DNA of 64,000 nt from a candidate division KSB1 bacterium. Lineage in GTDB: Bacteria > Electryoneota > RPQS01. A program made the position numbers and the translations under genes. The notes beneath the pieces were generated by a model. That model had not been told where the DNA came from, ran no database searches, and saw nothing but the letters and a program-made list of their open reading frames with translations. Below are positions 36,829-44,925 of the stretch, piece after piece. Numbering within the stretch: the stretch's first letter is position 1; each line of letters opens with the position of its first letter. The stretch spans positions 1 to 64,000 of the forward strand of contig JACRMR010000023.1 of the NCBI GenBank assembly GCA_016214895.1, in the 5' to 3' direction.

Positions 36829-38592
36829 TCAGTAGTCAACCTCGATCGGCAGCGTTGCCTGCACGAACTCGCGTCGGGTGGCGAAATTCCGCAGCAAGTC
36901 CGCCGCCTGCCGGATCGCCGCTTCCTCGGGTCCAATCCACAGTCGCGTCCAGACGGATTGCGCGCTCAGATTGAGGCGGCGCGAGAGATAGGTGAACCAA
37001 TCCTGTTCCTCGGGATAGAACCGAAGTTGCACGGCGGCGCTGTCCATTCCGGCAAGTTCAGCCGCCTTTGCGACGGCCACGTCGAGCCCGCCGAGTTGAT
37101 CGACCAGCTTTCGGTCAAGCGCCTGTTTTCCGGTCCAGACCCGTCCCTGCGCCACGGCGTGCACCTGCTCCACTTCGAGCTTGCGCCCGGTGGCCACGTA
37201 CTGCACGAATTCGTCGTAGATGCCCGTCGAAATCTGCATGAGTACCGCGCGTTGCTCGGCGGTCAGGTCTTTGTCAAGGCGAAAGAATTCGGCCCATTTC
37301 CCGCGGCGCACGGTCTCGACGCGAGCTTCGGCCTTGCGGTAGAGCCCCTCCGCGGAGGGCAGCACGGACACGACGCCGATCGAACCGGTCACGGTATTGG
37401 GCTGCGCAACGATCCAATCGGCGCCGCACGAGATGTAGTACCCTCCGGAAGCGGCGACACTGCCCATCGAGACCACAACGGACTTCTTTGCTTTCAGACG
37501 CAAGACTTCGCGCAGAATAATATCGGAGGCGAGCGCCGAGCCGCCCTGCGAATTGACACGCAGCACCACCGCTTTGACGCGATCGTCCTCCGCGAGTTCG
37601 TGCAGACGTTCGACCATGTCGTCCGAGTTGATCCCTTCAGAGCGGTCGATGGTCGGCACCCCGTCCGGCGTGTAGGAAATCTCGCCCTCGGCGAACAGCA
37701 CCGCAATATGATCGCCATGTACACGCGGCAACGAACGCGCGTAACGGGCCACCGAAGTTGTGGACAGCTCTTCACCGTTGCCGAGCTGATTCTCGAACTC
37801 CATCCAGTCCGCATTCCGGTCCACAAGCTGCTTGTCGAGGGCCTCCGGACCTGTGATCAACAGGTGATCGCCGGACAACAGTTCCTGCTCGAACCTGGCG
37901 CCGGGCGAGCGCGAGGCATCGGTTTCGCTAACATAGGTTGCAAACAGGTCGTCGTAGAGCGCTTGCAGGCTGGCCCGCAACGGCGCGGACATGCTATCCG
38001 CTCCGAGATTCTCAAATGCACCTTTGAAATCGCCCACGTGAATGACGTGGAACTTGAGCCCGAACTTTTCGAACGTTCGCTTCAGGTAGGTACTTGACCG
38101 TCCCAGTCCTTCAAACACCAATCCGGCGGACCTGCCGGGATAGGCGATGATCGAGTCCGCCACCGACGCGAGATAGTAATCACGGTCCGTGGCGAGCTCA
38201 AGATAGGCATAGACCGGTTTGCCCGAGGCCTTGAATCTGACGACGGCTTCACGAATTTCGCGCAGATCCGCGAACCCCGCGGCACCGGTTGGTCGCAGGA
38301 TCAGACCGGCGATGTTCGGGTCGTCTTGGGCGTGGTCGAGGGTCGTCAGGATCTCGGCCAAACTGGGCGCGCCGCCCGTTCCGAACAGTCGAAGTTTGGG
38401 CAGCTGCCGATGCTCCTCAACATAGCCCGTCAGGTCCATGACCAGATAGCTGTCCTTCTCGACAACCGGGGCGGCGCCACCCGTGGACTTCATCACGAGG
38501 GCCACGATGCCGACCACCGTCCCAAAGAAGAGCAGGAACAAGGCAACCAAGACCCCCAAAATCCAACAGCAAGCTTTGCCTTTCATCCTCAT
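36829..38592 (-). CDS. sppA: Signal peptide peptidase SppA (67-kDa type)
   Basis: Membrane-anchored serine protease of 587 residues that degrades cleaved signal peptides. One N-terminal helix (WILGVLVALFLLFFGTVVG) is followed by two SppA/Clp-like domains. The catalytic Lys is probably in KASGKPVYAYLE (near residue 125, N-terminal domain). The nucleophilic Ser is in SMGSVAASGGYYISCGA (near residue 385). A second in-frame ATG six bases downstream (38586) has a better-spaced AGGTGA and may be the real start. It heads the run that continues into the glycan genes. Confidence 0.93.
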   Translation of the reverse strand: MRMKGKACCWILGVLVALFLLFFGTVVGIVALVMKSTGGAAPVVEKDSYLVMDLTGYVEEHRQLPKLRLFGTGGAPSLAEILTTLDHAQDDPNIAGLILRPTGAAGFADLREIREAVVRFKASGKPVYAYLELATDRDYYLASVADSIIAYPGRSAGLVFEGLGRSSTYLKRTFEKFGLKFHVIHVGDFKGAFENLGADSMSAPLRASLQALYDDLFATYVSETDASRSPGARFEQELLSGDHLLITGPEALDKQLVDRNADWMEFENQLGNGEELSTTSVARYARSLPRVHGDHIAVLFAEGEISYTPDGVPTIDRSEGINSDDMVERLHELAEDDRVKAVVLRVNSQGGSALASDIILREVLRLKAKKSVVVSMGSVAASGGYYISCGADWIVAQPNTVTGSIGVVSVLPSAEGLYRKAEARVETVRRGKWAEFFRLDKDLTAEQRAVLMQISTGIYDEFVQYVATGRKLEVEQVHAVAQGRVWTGKQALDRKLVDQLGGLDVAVAKAAELAGMDSAAVQLRFYPEEQDWFTYLSRRLNLSAQSVWTRLWIGPEEAAIRQAADLLRNFATRREFVQATLPIEVDY

Positions 38593-38844
38593 TCACCTTT
38601 CTTCACGTCGAAGGGCCGCCGGACCGGAACTACGGTCTCAAGCAATGGTTGAACTATTGTTCGAGTCTGTGCCGACAGTTCATGACAAGCATGCGCGGGG
38701 TAACCCAGGCGGGCGTCGCCCACGGCAGCTTGTTTTGCTCAGCAGTTGTTACTAAATTACGGGTAAACAGTATCAGCGCGGGGCACGCGGGTTGCAGCGC
38801 TTCTTGAAGATGTCCAATTACTCCAGAAATCGGGACCGGAATTC

Positions 38845-40323
38845 GTGAGAACCGACCGCATCGCCATCGGCAGCGCCATCGTGATGGTGATCGCCGCATA
38901 TACCGCCGCGGTATTTGCGTTCTTCAGCACGGCCGGCGAATCACGACTGTTCCTGCTCGGCATCATCGGCCTGCCGCTGTCCGTCGTGCTGTTTCTGTTT
39001 CCGCGGGCAGCGCTGATGCTGCTGGGACTCCTAGTCTATTCGGTGGATTGGCTGTCGGACGTCTGGCATGCCGTCCCGCGCGAGGCGACCTGGTTGATCG
39101 ATATTTTGATTTTGCTGCTCCTGGGACGGACAGCGCTCTTTTCATTTCGCCGCAAGGAGCCGATCCCGTCGCTCGAGAAGTGGATCTACGTCCTGATCGG
39201 GTTCGCCGTGCTTTCCACCATTATCAACGGCTCGGGCCGTGCGACGGCGTTTGTCGGGATGCGCGTCGGATTCCGCTATCTCGGTCTGTTCGTTGCCGCG
39301 TACTATTTGAGTCCGTCGCCGCGATGGTTACGCGGCTATGTGCGCTTCCTGTTTGTGATCGGACTGATTCAGGTTCCCGTGGTTCTGATCCAGTACTTCG
39401 TGTACGGCTGGTCGGATCCCGATCTGCTCTGCGGGACATTCGGGATCAGCCAGACTCCCGCGGTGGCGCTGTTTCTGCTGATCTTGATCACCTACTTGGT
39501 CTCGCGGATGATCGAGGAGCGCCATCTGCGGCTCGGATTCGTTGTCGCCATCGGGATCATGATGATCTGCCCGCTGCTGGGCGAGGCCAAGTTCTTCTTC
39601 ATGTTCCTGCCGCTACTGATGATCTTCATGATTCGGCGCGAGTTCCTCGGCCGCCCGGTCATGGCGATCGGGATCACGCTGGCCGCGGTCGCGGCGATTG
39701 TGGCCGCGGATTTCGTGATCGTGGCCTCCGGCGGTTGGGTGGAAGGACGAAACCCGCTCACCTATGTCCGGAAGTTGCCCGAGGTATTCGCCGCGGAGCT
39801 GGAACCCTCGACGGAAGAGCGCTACGAGCGCTCGTACACCTATGTGGCTGCATTGCGGTTGGCAGCGGAATCGCCGAAGCACGCGGTGTTCGGCAACGGA
39901 CCGGGCTCCATCACACAATCCGTGATCTCGGAAGGGCATTCGGCCAAGTCAGCGTACTTTTCGCAGTGGGGGCTGTCCTCCAACGCGACGTCGATCCCCT
40001 GGCTGCTGATTGAATACGGTTACGTCGGGACCGGCATCATGCTGTTTATTTTGTATTCGATCTACCGGCGGGGCCGAGTCTTGCGGCACTCGGGGGAGAC
40101 CGAACGCCGGACATACGGCCGCACGCTGGAGTCGATCACGTTTCTGTATGGCGGGTGGCTGTTCTACGCGCCGTCCTGGCAATCGGACACGATGAACTTT
40201 GTGTACTGGCCGCTGGCCGCTTTCCTCGTGCACCTGAGCTATCAACCGGGACCGGCTGTCGCACCGGGACCTGAGGGCGCGGCGCTGACCGGAGCGCGCG
40301 ATTGGCGGCAGTTGAACGCGTAG
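38845..40323 (+). CDS. O-antigen ligase/polymerase-like membrane protein (Wzy_C type)
   Basis: A 492-residue membrane protein with about eleven helices and one large periplasmic loop (~285-365). The family block LLGEAKFFFMFLPLL and the loop around NGPGSITQSVISEG and SNATSIPWLLIEYGYVGTG fit O-antigen ligase or Wzy-type polymerases. It starts at GTG, divergent from sppA. Ligase and polymerase cannot be told apart from sequence alone. A terminator follows at 40350-40378. Confidence 0.82.
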   Translation: MRTDRIAIGSAIVMVIAAYTAAVFAFFSTAGESRLFLLGIIGLPLSVVLFLFPRAALMLLGLLVYSVDWLSDVWHAVPREATWLIDILILLLLGRTALFSFRRKEPIPSLEKWIYVLIGFAVLSTIINGSGRATAFVGMRVGFRYLGLFVAAYYLSPSPRWLRGYVRFLFVIGLIQVPVVLIQYFVYGWSDPDLLCGTFGISQTPAVALFLLILITYLVSRMIEERHLRLGFVVAIGIMMICPLLGEAKFFFMFLPLLMIFMIRREFLGRPVMAIGITLAAVAAIVAADFVIVASGGWVEGRNPLTYVRKLPEVFAAELEPSTEERYERSYTYVAALRLAAESPKHAVFGNGPGSITQSVISEGHSAKSAYFSQWGLSSNATSIPWLLIEYGYVGTGIMLFILYSIYRRGRVLRHSGETERRTYGRTLESITFLYGGWLFYAPSWQSDTMNFVYWPLAAFLVHLSYQPGPAVAPGPEGAALTGARDWRQLNA

Positions 40324-40349
40324 CTCAGCCGATCTCAGTGGAAAAGAGC

Positions 40350-40378
40350 AAACCCGATACGACCGGTATCGGGTTTTT
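40350..40378. terminator. Rho-independent terminator
   Basis: AAACCCGATAC (40350-40360) pairs perfectly with GTATCGGGTTT (40366-40376), followed by TT. It serves the ligase-like gene and may also stop leftward transcription from the two tRNA genes. Confidence 0.85.
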
Positions 40379-40380
40379 CG

Positions 40381-40452
40381 TGACCCCACGGAGAATCGAA
40401 CTCCGATTGCGAGAATGAAAATCTCGAGTCCTAACCGTTAGACGATGGGGCC
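40381..40452 (-). tRNA. tRNA-Glu(UUC)
   Basis: The minus strand folds into a cloverleaf. The acceptor arm GGCCCCA pairs with TGGGGTC (one G-U), the anticodon loop contains TTC, and the T-arm is CGGAG-TTCGATT-CTCCG. The 3' CCA is not encoded. It lies 50 bp from tRNA-His on the same strand. Confidence 0.95.
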
Positions 40453-40502
40453 GCAATGCGGGGATGGGTGACGATCTTCTCGGATGCTCCGGATGTCATT
40501 TG

Positions 40503-40577
40503 GGTGGCTGAGGGGATTTGAACCCCCGACCCTTGGAACCACAATCCAATGCTCTAACCAACTGAGCTACAGCCACC
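40503..40577 (-). tRNA. tRNA-His(GUG)
   Basis: On the minus strand GTGGCTG pairs with CAGCCAC in the acceptor arm. The anticodon arm is TTGGA-TTGTGGT-TCCAA with anticodon GTG, and the T-arm is CGGGG-TTCAAAT-CCCCT (last pair mismatched). The extra 5' G (position 40577) opposite discriminator C is the identity element of tRNA-His. Confidence 0.95.
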
Positions 40578-40607
40578 AGAAAAATGAGCTCGCCGTTCGG
40601 GCGACCT

Positions 40608-41945
40608 TCAGCGCCGTTTGCCGGATCCGCGCTCGAGCAGCGGAGCCACGACGGTATCGAGTGTGGGAGATCCGATTTCCTGCAAGTCGTAGCGGACGCG
40701 AATCGCCGGCTTGTCGAGTTGAATCACACGACGCAGATCGATGGGCGTGGCGATAATGACCAGATCGGCCTTGGCCTTCTTGATCGTCGCCTGCAAATCT
40801 TTCATCTGCTTGGCACCGTATCCCATCGCCGGCAGCAGCGGTCCGATCCCCGGATACTTGCGGAAGGTCTCGGCGATCGTGCCGACCGCATACGGCCGCG
40901 GATCGACCAATTCGGCGGCGGCGAACCGCTTTGCCAGGACAACGCCCGCGCCATACTTCATTTCGCCGTGCGTCGTCGTGGGACCGTCTTCCACAACTAA
41001 TACGCGTTTGCCGCGGATTTTCTCCGCTCCCTCCGCGGAAATCGGGGAAGCCGCATCGATCACGACCGCCGTCGGATTGCAGATCTCAATCGACGCGCGG
41101 ACCTGCGCCACCTGCTCCGGTGTCGCACTGTCGATCTTATTAATGACGATGGCATGAGCCATTCGCAAGTTGACCTCGCCCGGGTGATACGAGACCTCGT
41201 GACCGGCGCGCAGCGGATCGCAGACGGTGATATGCAGGTCGGGCTTGAAGAACGGGAGGTCATTGTTGCCGCCGTCCCAGAGCACCACATCCGCCTCTTG
41301 CTCGGCCTGCCGCAGCAGCCGTTCGTAATCCACTCCGGCATAGACAATGGAGCCGCGATCGAGGTGCGGTTCGTATTCTTCCATTTCCTCAATCGTGCAG
41401 TGCTGCGCCTTGAGGTCTTTGATGGAAGCGAATCGCTGCACCGCCTGCTTGACCAGGTCGCCGTACGGCATCGGGTGGCGCACGACCACGAGCTTCTTGC
41501 CTGCCGCCTTCACCAGCTCCGCTACCCTGCGTGTGGTTTGCGACTTGCCGGCGCCGGTGCGTACGGCGCAAACAGCAATCACCGGCTTTTTGCTGGGAAC
41601 CATCGTGGCCCGACCGCCGACCAGGCGGAAGGCCGCTCCGGCGGCAAGCACGCGGGAGGCCCAGTGCATCACATACTCATGCGCGACATCGCTGTAGCTA
41701 AAGACGACTTCGTCCACCTGTTGTTTGCGGACGAGGGTCTCCAGTTCAGCCTCCGCATGAATTGGAATTCCTTTGGGGTATAGTGATCCGGCCAATTTGG
41801 CCGGATAGCGACGGCCATCGATATCAGGGATTTGCGTGGCAGTAAACGCGACAACATCGCAGGCCGAGTTGTCACGATACAGCATGTTGAAATTGTGGAA
41901 ATCCCGGCCGGCGGCTCCTTGGATGATCGTCTTGATCTTGTTCAT
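40608..41945 (-). CDS. Cyclic 2,3-diphosphoglycerate synthetase-like GTPase (COG2403 type)
   Basis: A 445-residue P-loop protein. Its N-terminal domain (~1-115) contains IQGAAGRDFHNFNMLYRDN. Walker A is AVRTGAGKSQTTRRV near residue 128. Later blocks include VVLWDGGNNDLPFFKPDLHI and AHAIVINKID (G4-like NKID). It matches the family containing archaeal cyclic 2,3-diphosphoglycerate synthetase, which makes a thermoprotectant. Many bacterial members have unknown roles, so the product is uncertain. A good promoter lies upstream at 42068-42096. Confidence 0.82.
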   Translation of the reverse strand: MNKIKTIIQGAAGRDFHNFNMLYRDNSACDVVAFTATQIPDIDGRRYPAKLAGSLYPKGIPIHAEAELETLVRKQQVDEVVFSYSDVAHEYVMHWASRVLAAGAAFRLVGGRATMVPSKKPVIAVCAVRTGAGKSQTTRRVAELVKAAGKKLVVVRHPMPYGDLVKQAVQRFASIKDLKAQHCTIEEMEEYEPHLDRGSIVYAGVDYERLLRQAEQEADVVLWDGGNNDLPFFKPDLHITVCDPLRAGHEVSYHPGEVNLRMAHAIVINKIDSATPEQVAQVRASIEICNPTAVVIDAASPISAEGAEKIRGKRVLVVEDGPTTTHGEMKYGAGVVLAKRFAAAELVDPRPYAVGTIAETFRKYPGIGPLLPAMGYGAKQMKDLQATIKKAKADLVIIATPIDLRRVIQLDKPAIRVRYDLQEIGSPTLDTVVAPLLERGSGKRR

Positions 41946-42067
41946 CGGGTTGGACGGGTCAGACAGTGAACTTGCGAAACTATGAATTTATGATTCTCGG
42001 CGGTAAAAGTCAACTCGGGCCCAATCTTGCCTTTCGCGGGGGATGTCGCTAACTCGTAAATAGTTAT

Positions 42068-42096
42068 ATTATACCATGTTAACAGATCGTGTGCAA
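42068..42096 (-). promoter_or_regulatory. Sigma70-type promoter
   Basis: On the minus strand TTGCAC (42096-42091), a 17-bp gap and a perfect TATAAT (42073-42068). It points at the GTPase gene, about 120 bp upstream of its start. Confidence 0.7.
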
Positions 42097-42161
42097 AGCG
42101 AAGCGCCGATCTTGAGGACCGGCGCCGGTGCGACTTCAACCGCGATTGGCGTAAGGAGGGC

Positions 42162-44591
42162 TCAGACGAGCTTGCCCTCCGCCCGGCACTTGCAATGACA
42201 CTGGAGCAGGTAGGCGAGGAAGTCCGCCACTGCCGAAAGCGTGCGGACATAGGCGGGTGCTTCCGGTCGCGGCTCGCGATCCGCCGTCATGAGCACACCG
42301 AAGACGCGATCTCCGTCTCTTAGCGGCGCGGCCACATAGCCACGGAATCCGGCGGCCCGCGCCGTCTCGCAGAACTCCCCCTCCTCCCGCGAAAGGTCGG
42401 CGAAGGCACAGGCCTCGCCCGTGCGGGCGACCCACCCGCAGCGAGTGGTCGCCACGGAGATCTCCGTAGTGGCCGGTGACATGCCGTAACAACCGGAGTA
42501 ATCCAGAGTAGCTCCGCCCGGCCTGAGCAACTGAATGGCCACGATGGGGAAGCCGATATGTTGTGCGATCAACTCCGGCACCACGTCCAGTAACTGGTCC
42601 CGGCTCGCGCCGCAGACAAGCAGGCGCGACAACTCGGAGACGACTTGATGCTGGACCTCCCGTAATCGCTGGTCGGTGACGTCGCGGGCGCTGCCAACGA
42701 TTTGCAGCGCATTGCCTGCTTCATCCCGCAGCGAAACCGCGTTGCGGCTTTCGACCCAGCGCCACTGATTGAGCTTATCGCGGAATCGCCACTGGAGTTG
42801 CATGGTCGTGCCGTCCGGCTGGCGCACCAGCTCTTCCATCCGTTCATTATAGTGACTGATGTCGTCCGGGTGCACGCGCTGGAATACGAAATTCGGACTC
42901 AGGAGCTCCGGATCGTCCGGCGAGAATCCCAAGCTTTGTTTGACGCCCGGACTCACTTGCAGCATCCGGTGTTCGCGGAGATCGAAAACATACAGCATGT
43001 CCGGGGACGCATCAAGAATGCGTTGCACGAGCACCTGGCTTTGCGTGAGTCGTGCAACGGTTTCCTTGTGGTCATCTACGTCGAGACAGGAACCGATGTA
43101 CCCTTGATACCCGCCCTCAACCCCGTAGCGCGGCACGCCGTGGTTAAGCACCCAGCGATACGCGCCATCGCGCCGGCGCATCCGATACTCGAGCGAGAAC
43201 GGCTTGCGTTCAGCGGTGGCGGCCTTGAATTCGGCCTGGAATCTCGCCGCGTCGTCCGGGTGCAGATGGTGACTCCAGTCGGCCTTGAACTGCTGGTCCG
43301 GCGGCAGTCCGAGGAAATCGAAGCCCATGCGGTTGAGATACGCGAGCGCGTTGTTTTCATCGATCATCCAAATCATCACGGGCGTAGCGTCGGCGACGGA
43401 GCGGAATCGTTCTTCGTTTTCCTTCATCGCCGCTTCGACACGCCGCCGTTCGGTGATGTCGCGCACGATTGCCAGCACGAGTCCCTCCCCGCCAATTTCG
43501 ACGGAGGACAGGGAGACTTCACAGTCGATCAGTATGCCGTCCTTGCGCCGATGCTTCCAGTAGAAGGATTGCGCGCTGCCCGCCATGGCCGCCATGATAT
43601 ACGCCCGGGCCGCTTCGGTGGAGGGTCTGCCGTCGGGCTGGATTTCGGGGGAGAAGTTCACGGGCGACGCGCCGATCAGGTCGGAGCGCGTGCAGGCGAA
43701 GATTTCGCAGGCTTTCGCATTGCAGTCGCGGAAGTACTCGTCCATCAGGAAGAAGCCGTCGCCCGAGCGCGTGAAGACGGAGCGGTACTTCTCTTCGGAC
43801 TCACGATACGCTTCGGCGGTCCGCCGTTGTTGTTCGAGTAGCCGCGCGGTTTCGACTTTGGTCGCGGCGAGATCGGCGAACAATTCGAGATAGAGAAATG
43901 CCTCGGGCGTGGGGCGTTTGCCATCGACGGGATCATCGCAGTTGACGGAGCCGATCACGCGGCCGCCGGAACCGTAGAGCGGCACGTATGCCAGATCCAT
44001 CGGATTCCATTCGTCGCCCGGCTGCACCTCACGGCGGCCCGGCACGACCGTGTCCACGGGGATCACGGACGGCAACTCTTCGGCCGGTACAAAGTAGCTG
44101 CGGCTGATTTTGAAGCGCTCAAAGGCCGGACCGAATTGCCGCGCGCGATCTTCCGGTGACCGTCGGTTGGACTCCAGAAACTCGATGTCTTCGGGTGTGC
44201 AGCCGACATAGGCCGCCTGGACAATTGCCCAGTTCTTGAACAGGCTGACGGAGACGGAACCCCAACCTGCCTCATGGACCGCATCAGCAATCCGCTGCAA
44301 CGTCGCCTGCACGGTACGGGCTTCCTGTACGGCGGCGGCGGCGCGGAACAGACGCGTCAGCTTATCCCGCGATTCCTCGAGCTGCTTGGCGTACTCATCG
44401 AGGACGCCGAGCGAATCGAATCGCTCTTGCTCTTCCGTGACGCGAGCGATTTCCATCTCTTCGAGCTCGTACAGCCTCGAACGCAGCGCGTCGAGTTCGG
44501 CGGTGAGCTTCTCTACTCCGTATTCGGCCTCAGTCTGTGCGCCCGAGTTCACCATTCGTCGCGGATGTTTGACGTTGCAGAATTCCGACAC
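42162..44591 (-). CDS. Multi-PAS/GAF sensor protein without visible output domain
   Basis: An 809-residue soluble protein. The order is an N-terminal coiled coil (~25-90), a GAF domain (~90-260), three PAS domains (~270-395, ~400-525, ~530-660; each ends in a PAC-like block such as VRDITERRRVEAAMKENEERF), and a C-terminal GAF domain (~665-800) ending CHCKCRAEGKLV. No histidine kinase, GGDEF, EAL or HTH domain is present, and no response regulator is adjacent. It may signal by protein-protein contact or have lost its kinase. The GTG start is uncertain; ATG codons downstream are possible. Confidence 0.85.
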   Translation of the reverse strand: MSEFCNVKHPRRMVNSGAQTEAEYGVEKLTAELDALRSRLYELEEMEIARVTEEQERFDSLGVLDEYAKQLEESRDKLTRLFRAAAAVQEARTVQATLQRIADAVHEAGWGSVSVSLFKNWAIVQAAYVGCTPEDIEFLESNRRSPEDRARQFGPAFERFKISRSYFVPAEELPSVIPVDTVVPGRREVQPGDEWNPMDLAYVPLYGSGGRVIGSVNCDDPVDGKRPTPEAFLYLELFADLAATKVETARLLEQQRRTAEAYRESEEKYRSVFTRSGDGFFLMDEYFRDCNAKACEIFACTRSDLIGASPVNFSPEIQPDGRPSTEAARAYIMAAMAGSAQSFYWKHRRKDGILIDCEVSLSSVEIGGEGLVLAIVRDITERRRVEAAMKENEERFRSVADATPVMIWMIDENNALAYLNRMGFDFLGLPPDQQFKADWSHHLHPDDAARFQAEFKAATAERKPFSLEYRMRRRDGAYRWVLNHGVPRYGVEGGYQGYIGSCLDVDDHKETVARLTQSQVLVQRILDASPDMLYVFDLREHRMLQVSPGVKQSLGFSPDDPELLSPNFVFQRVHPDDISHYNERMEELVRQPDGTTMQLQWRFRDKLNQWRWVESRNAVSLRDEAGNALQIVGSARDVTDQRLREVQHQVVSELSRLLVCGASRDQLLDVVPELIAQHIGFPIVAIQLLRPGGATLDYSGCYGMSPATTEISVATTRCGWVARTGEACAFADLSREEGEFCETARAAGFRGYVAAPLRDGDRVFGVLMTADREPRPEAPAYVRTLSAVADFLAYLLQCHCKCRAEGKLV

Positions 44592-44613
44592 TCCCCGCCG
44601 GCGGAGCGAATTG

Positions 44614-44817
44614 TTACGAGATCATGCAAAATTGATTCCCGAGCACGGGAGCCGCGGCGCCGGTCGGGTCTCCGGTCAGAACCGCTCCCTTAGCTTCATT
44701 CGCACAAAATAATTGCAGTGCTTCGGACGGACTGACGCGCAGAATGTGCAGGGTCTGGCGAATTCGGTCCTGAAGTTCCGCCAGAGACTCACCGAACTCG
44801 GCGTCGGGCCCTTGCAA
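44614..44817 (-). CDS. Possible small protein upstream of the PAS/GAF gene
   Basis: A 67-codon frame starting at TTG, with GC-rich third positions and a plausible helix (ELQDRIRQTLHILRVSPSEA) followed by a Gly/Ala/Pro-rich tail. It ends 22 bp before the PAS/GAF start and could be co-transcribed with it. The TTG overlaps the -35 box of the divergent C25 gene, so the true start may be further inside. No family is recognised. Confidence 0.35.
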   Translation of the reverse strand: MQGPDAEFGESLAELQDRIRQTLHILRVSPSEALQLFCANEAKGAVLTGDPTGAAAPVLGNQFCMIS

Positions 44818-44840
44818 CCGCCTCGAATCGTCGGTATATT
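44812..44840 (+). promoter_or_regulatory. Sigma70-type promoter of the first giant C25 gene
   Basis: TTGCAA (44812-44817), a 17-bp spacer and TATATT (44835-44840) lie ~85 bp before the chosen start. Confidence 0.65.
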
Positions 44841-44925
44841 AAGTGGGCCCCTGACTCGTAACATCGCGCACTGCCGACAATAGCGGATTTGCCTTCTCGG
44901 AATGGACAAGAAACGGAGTGACGAC

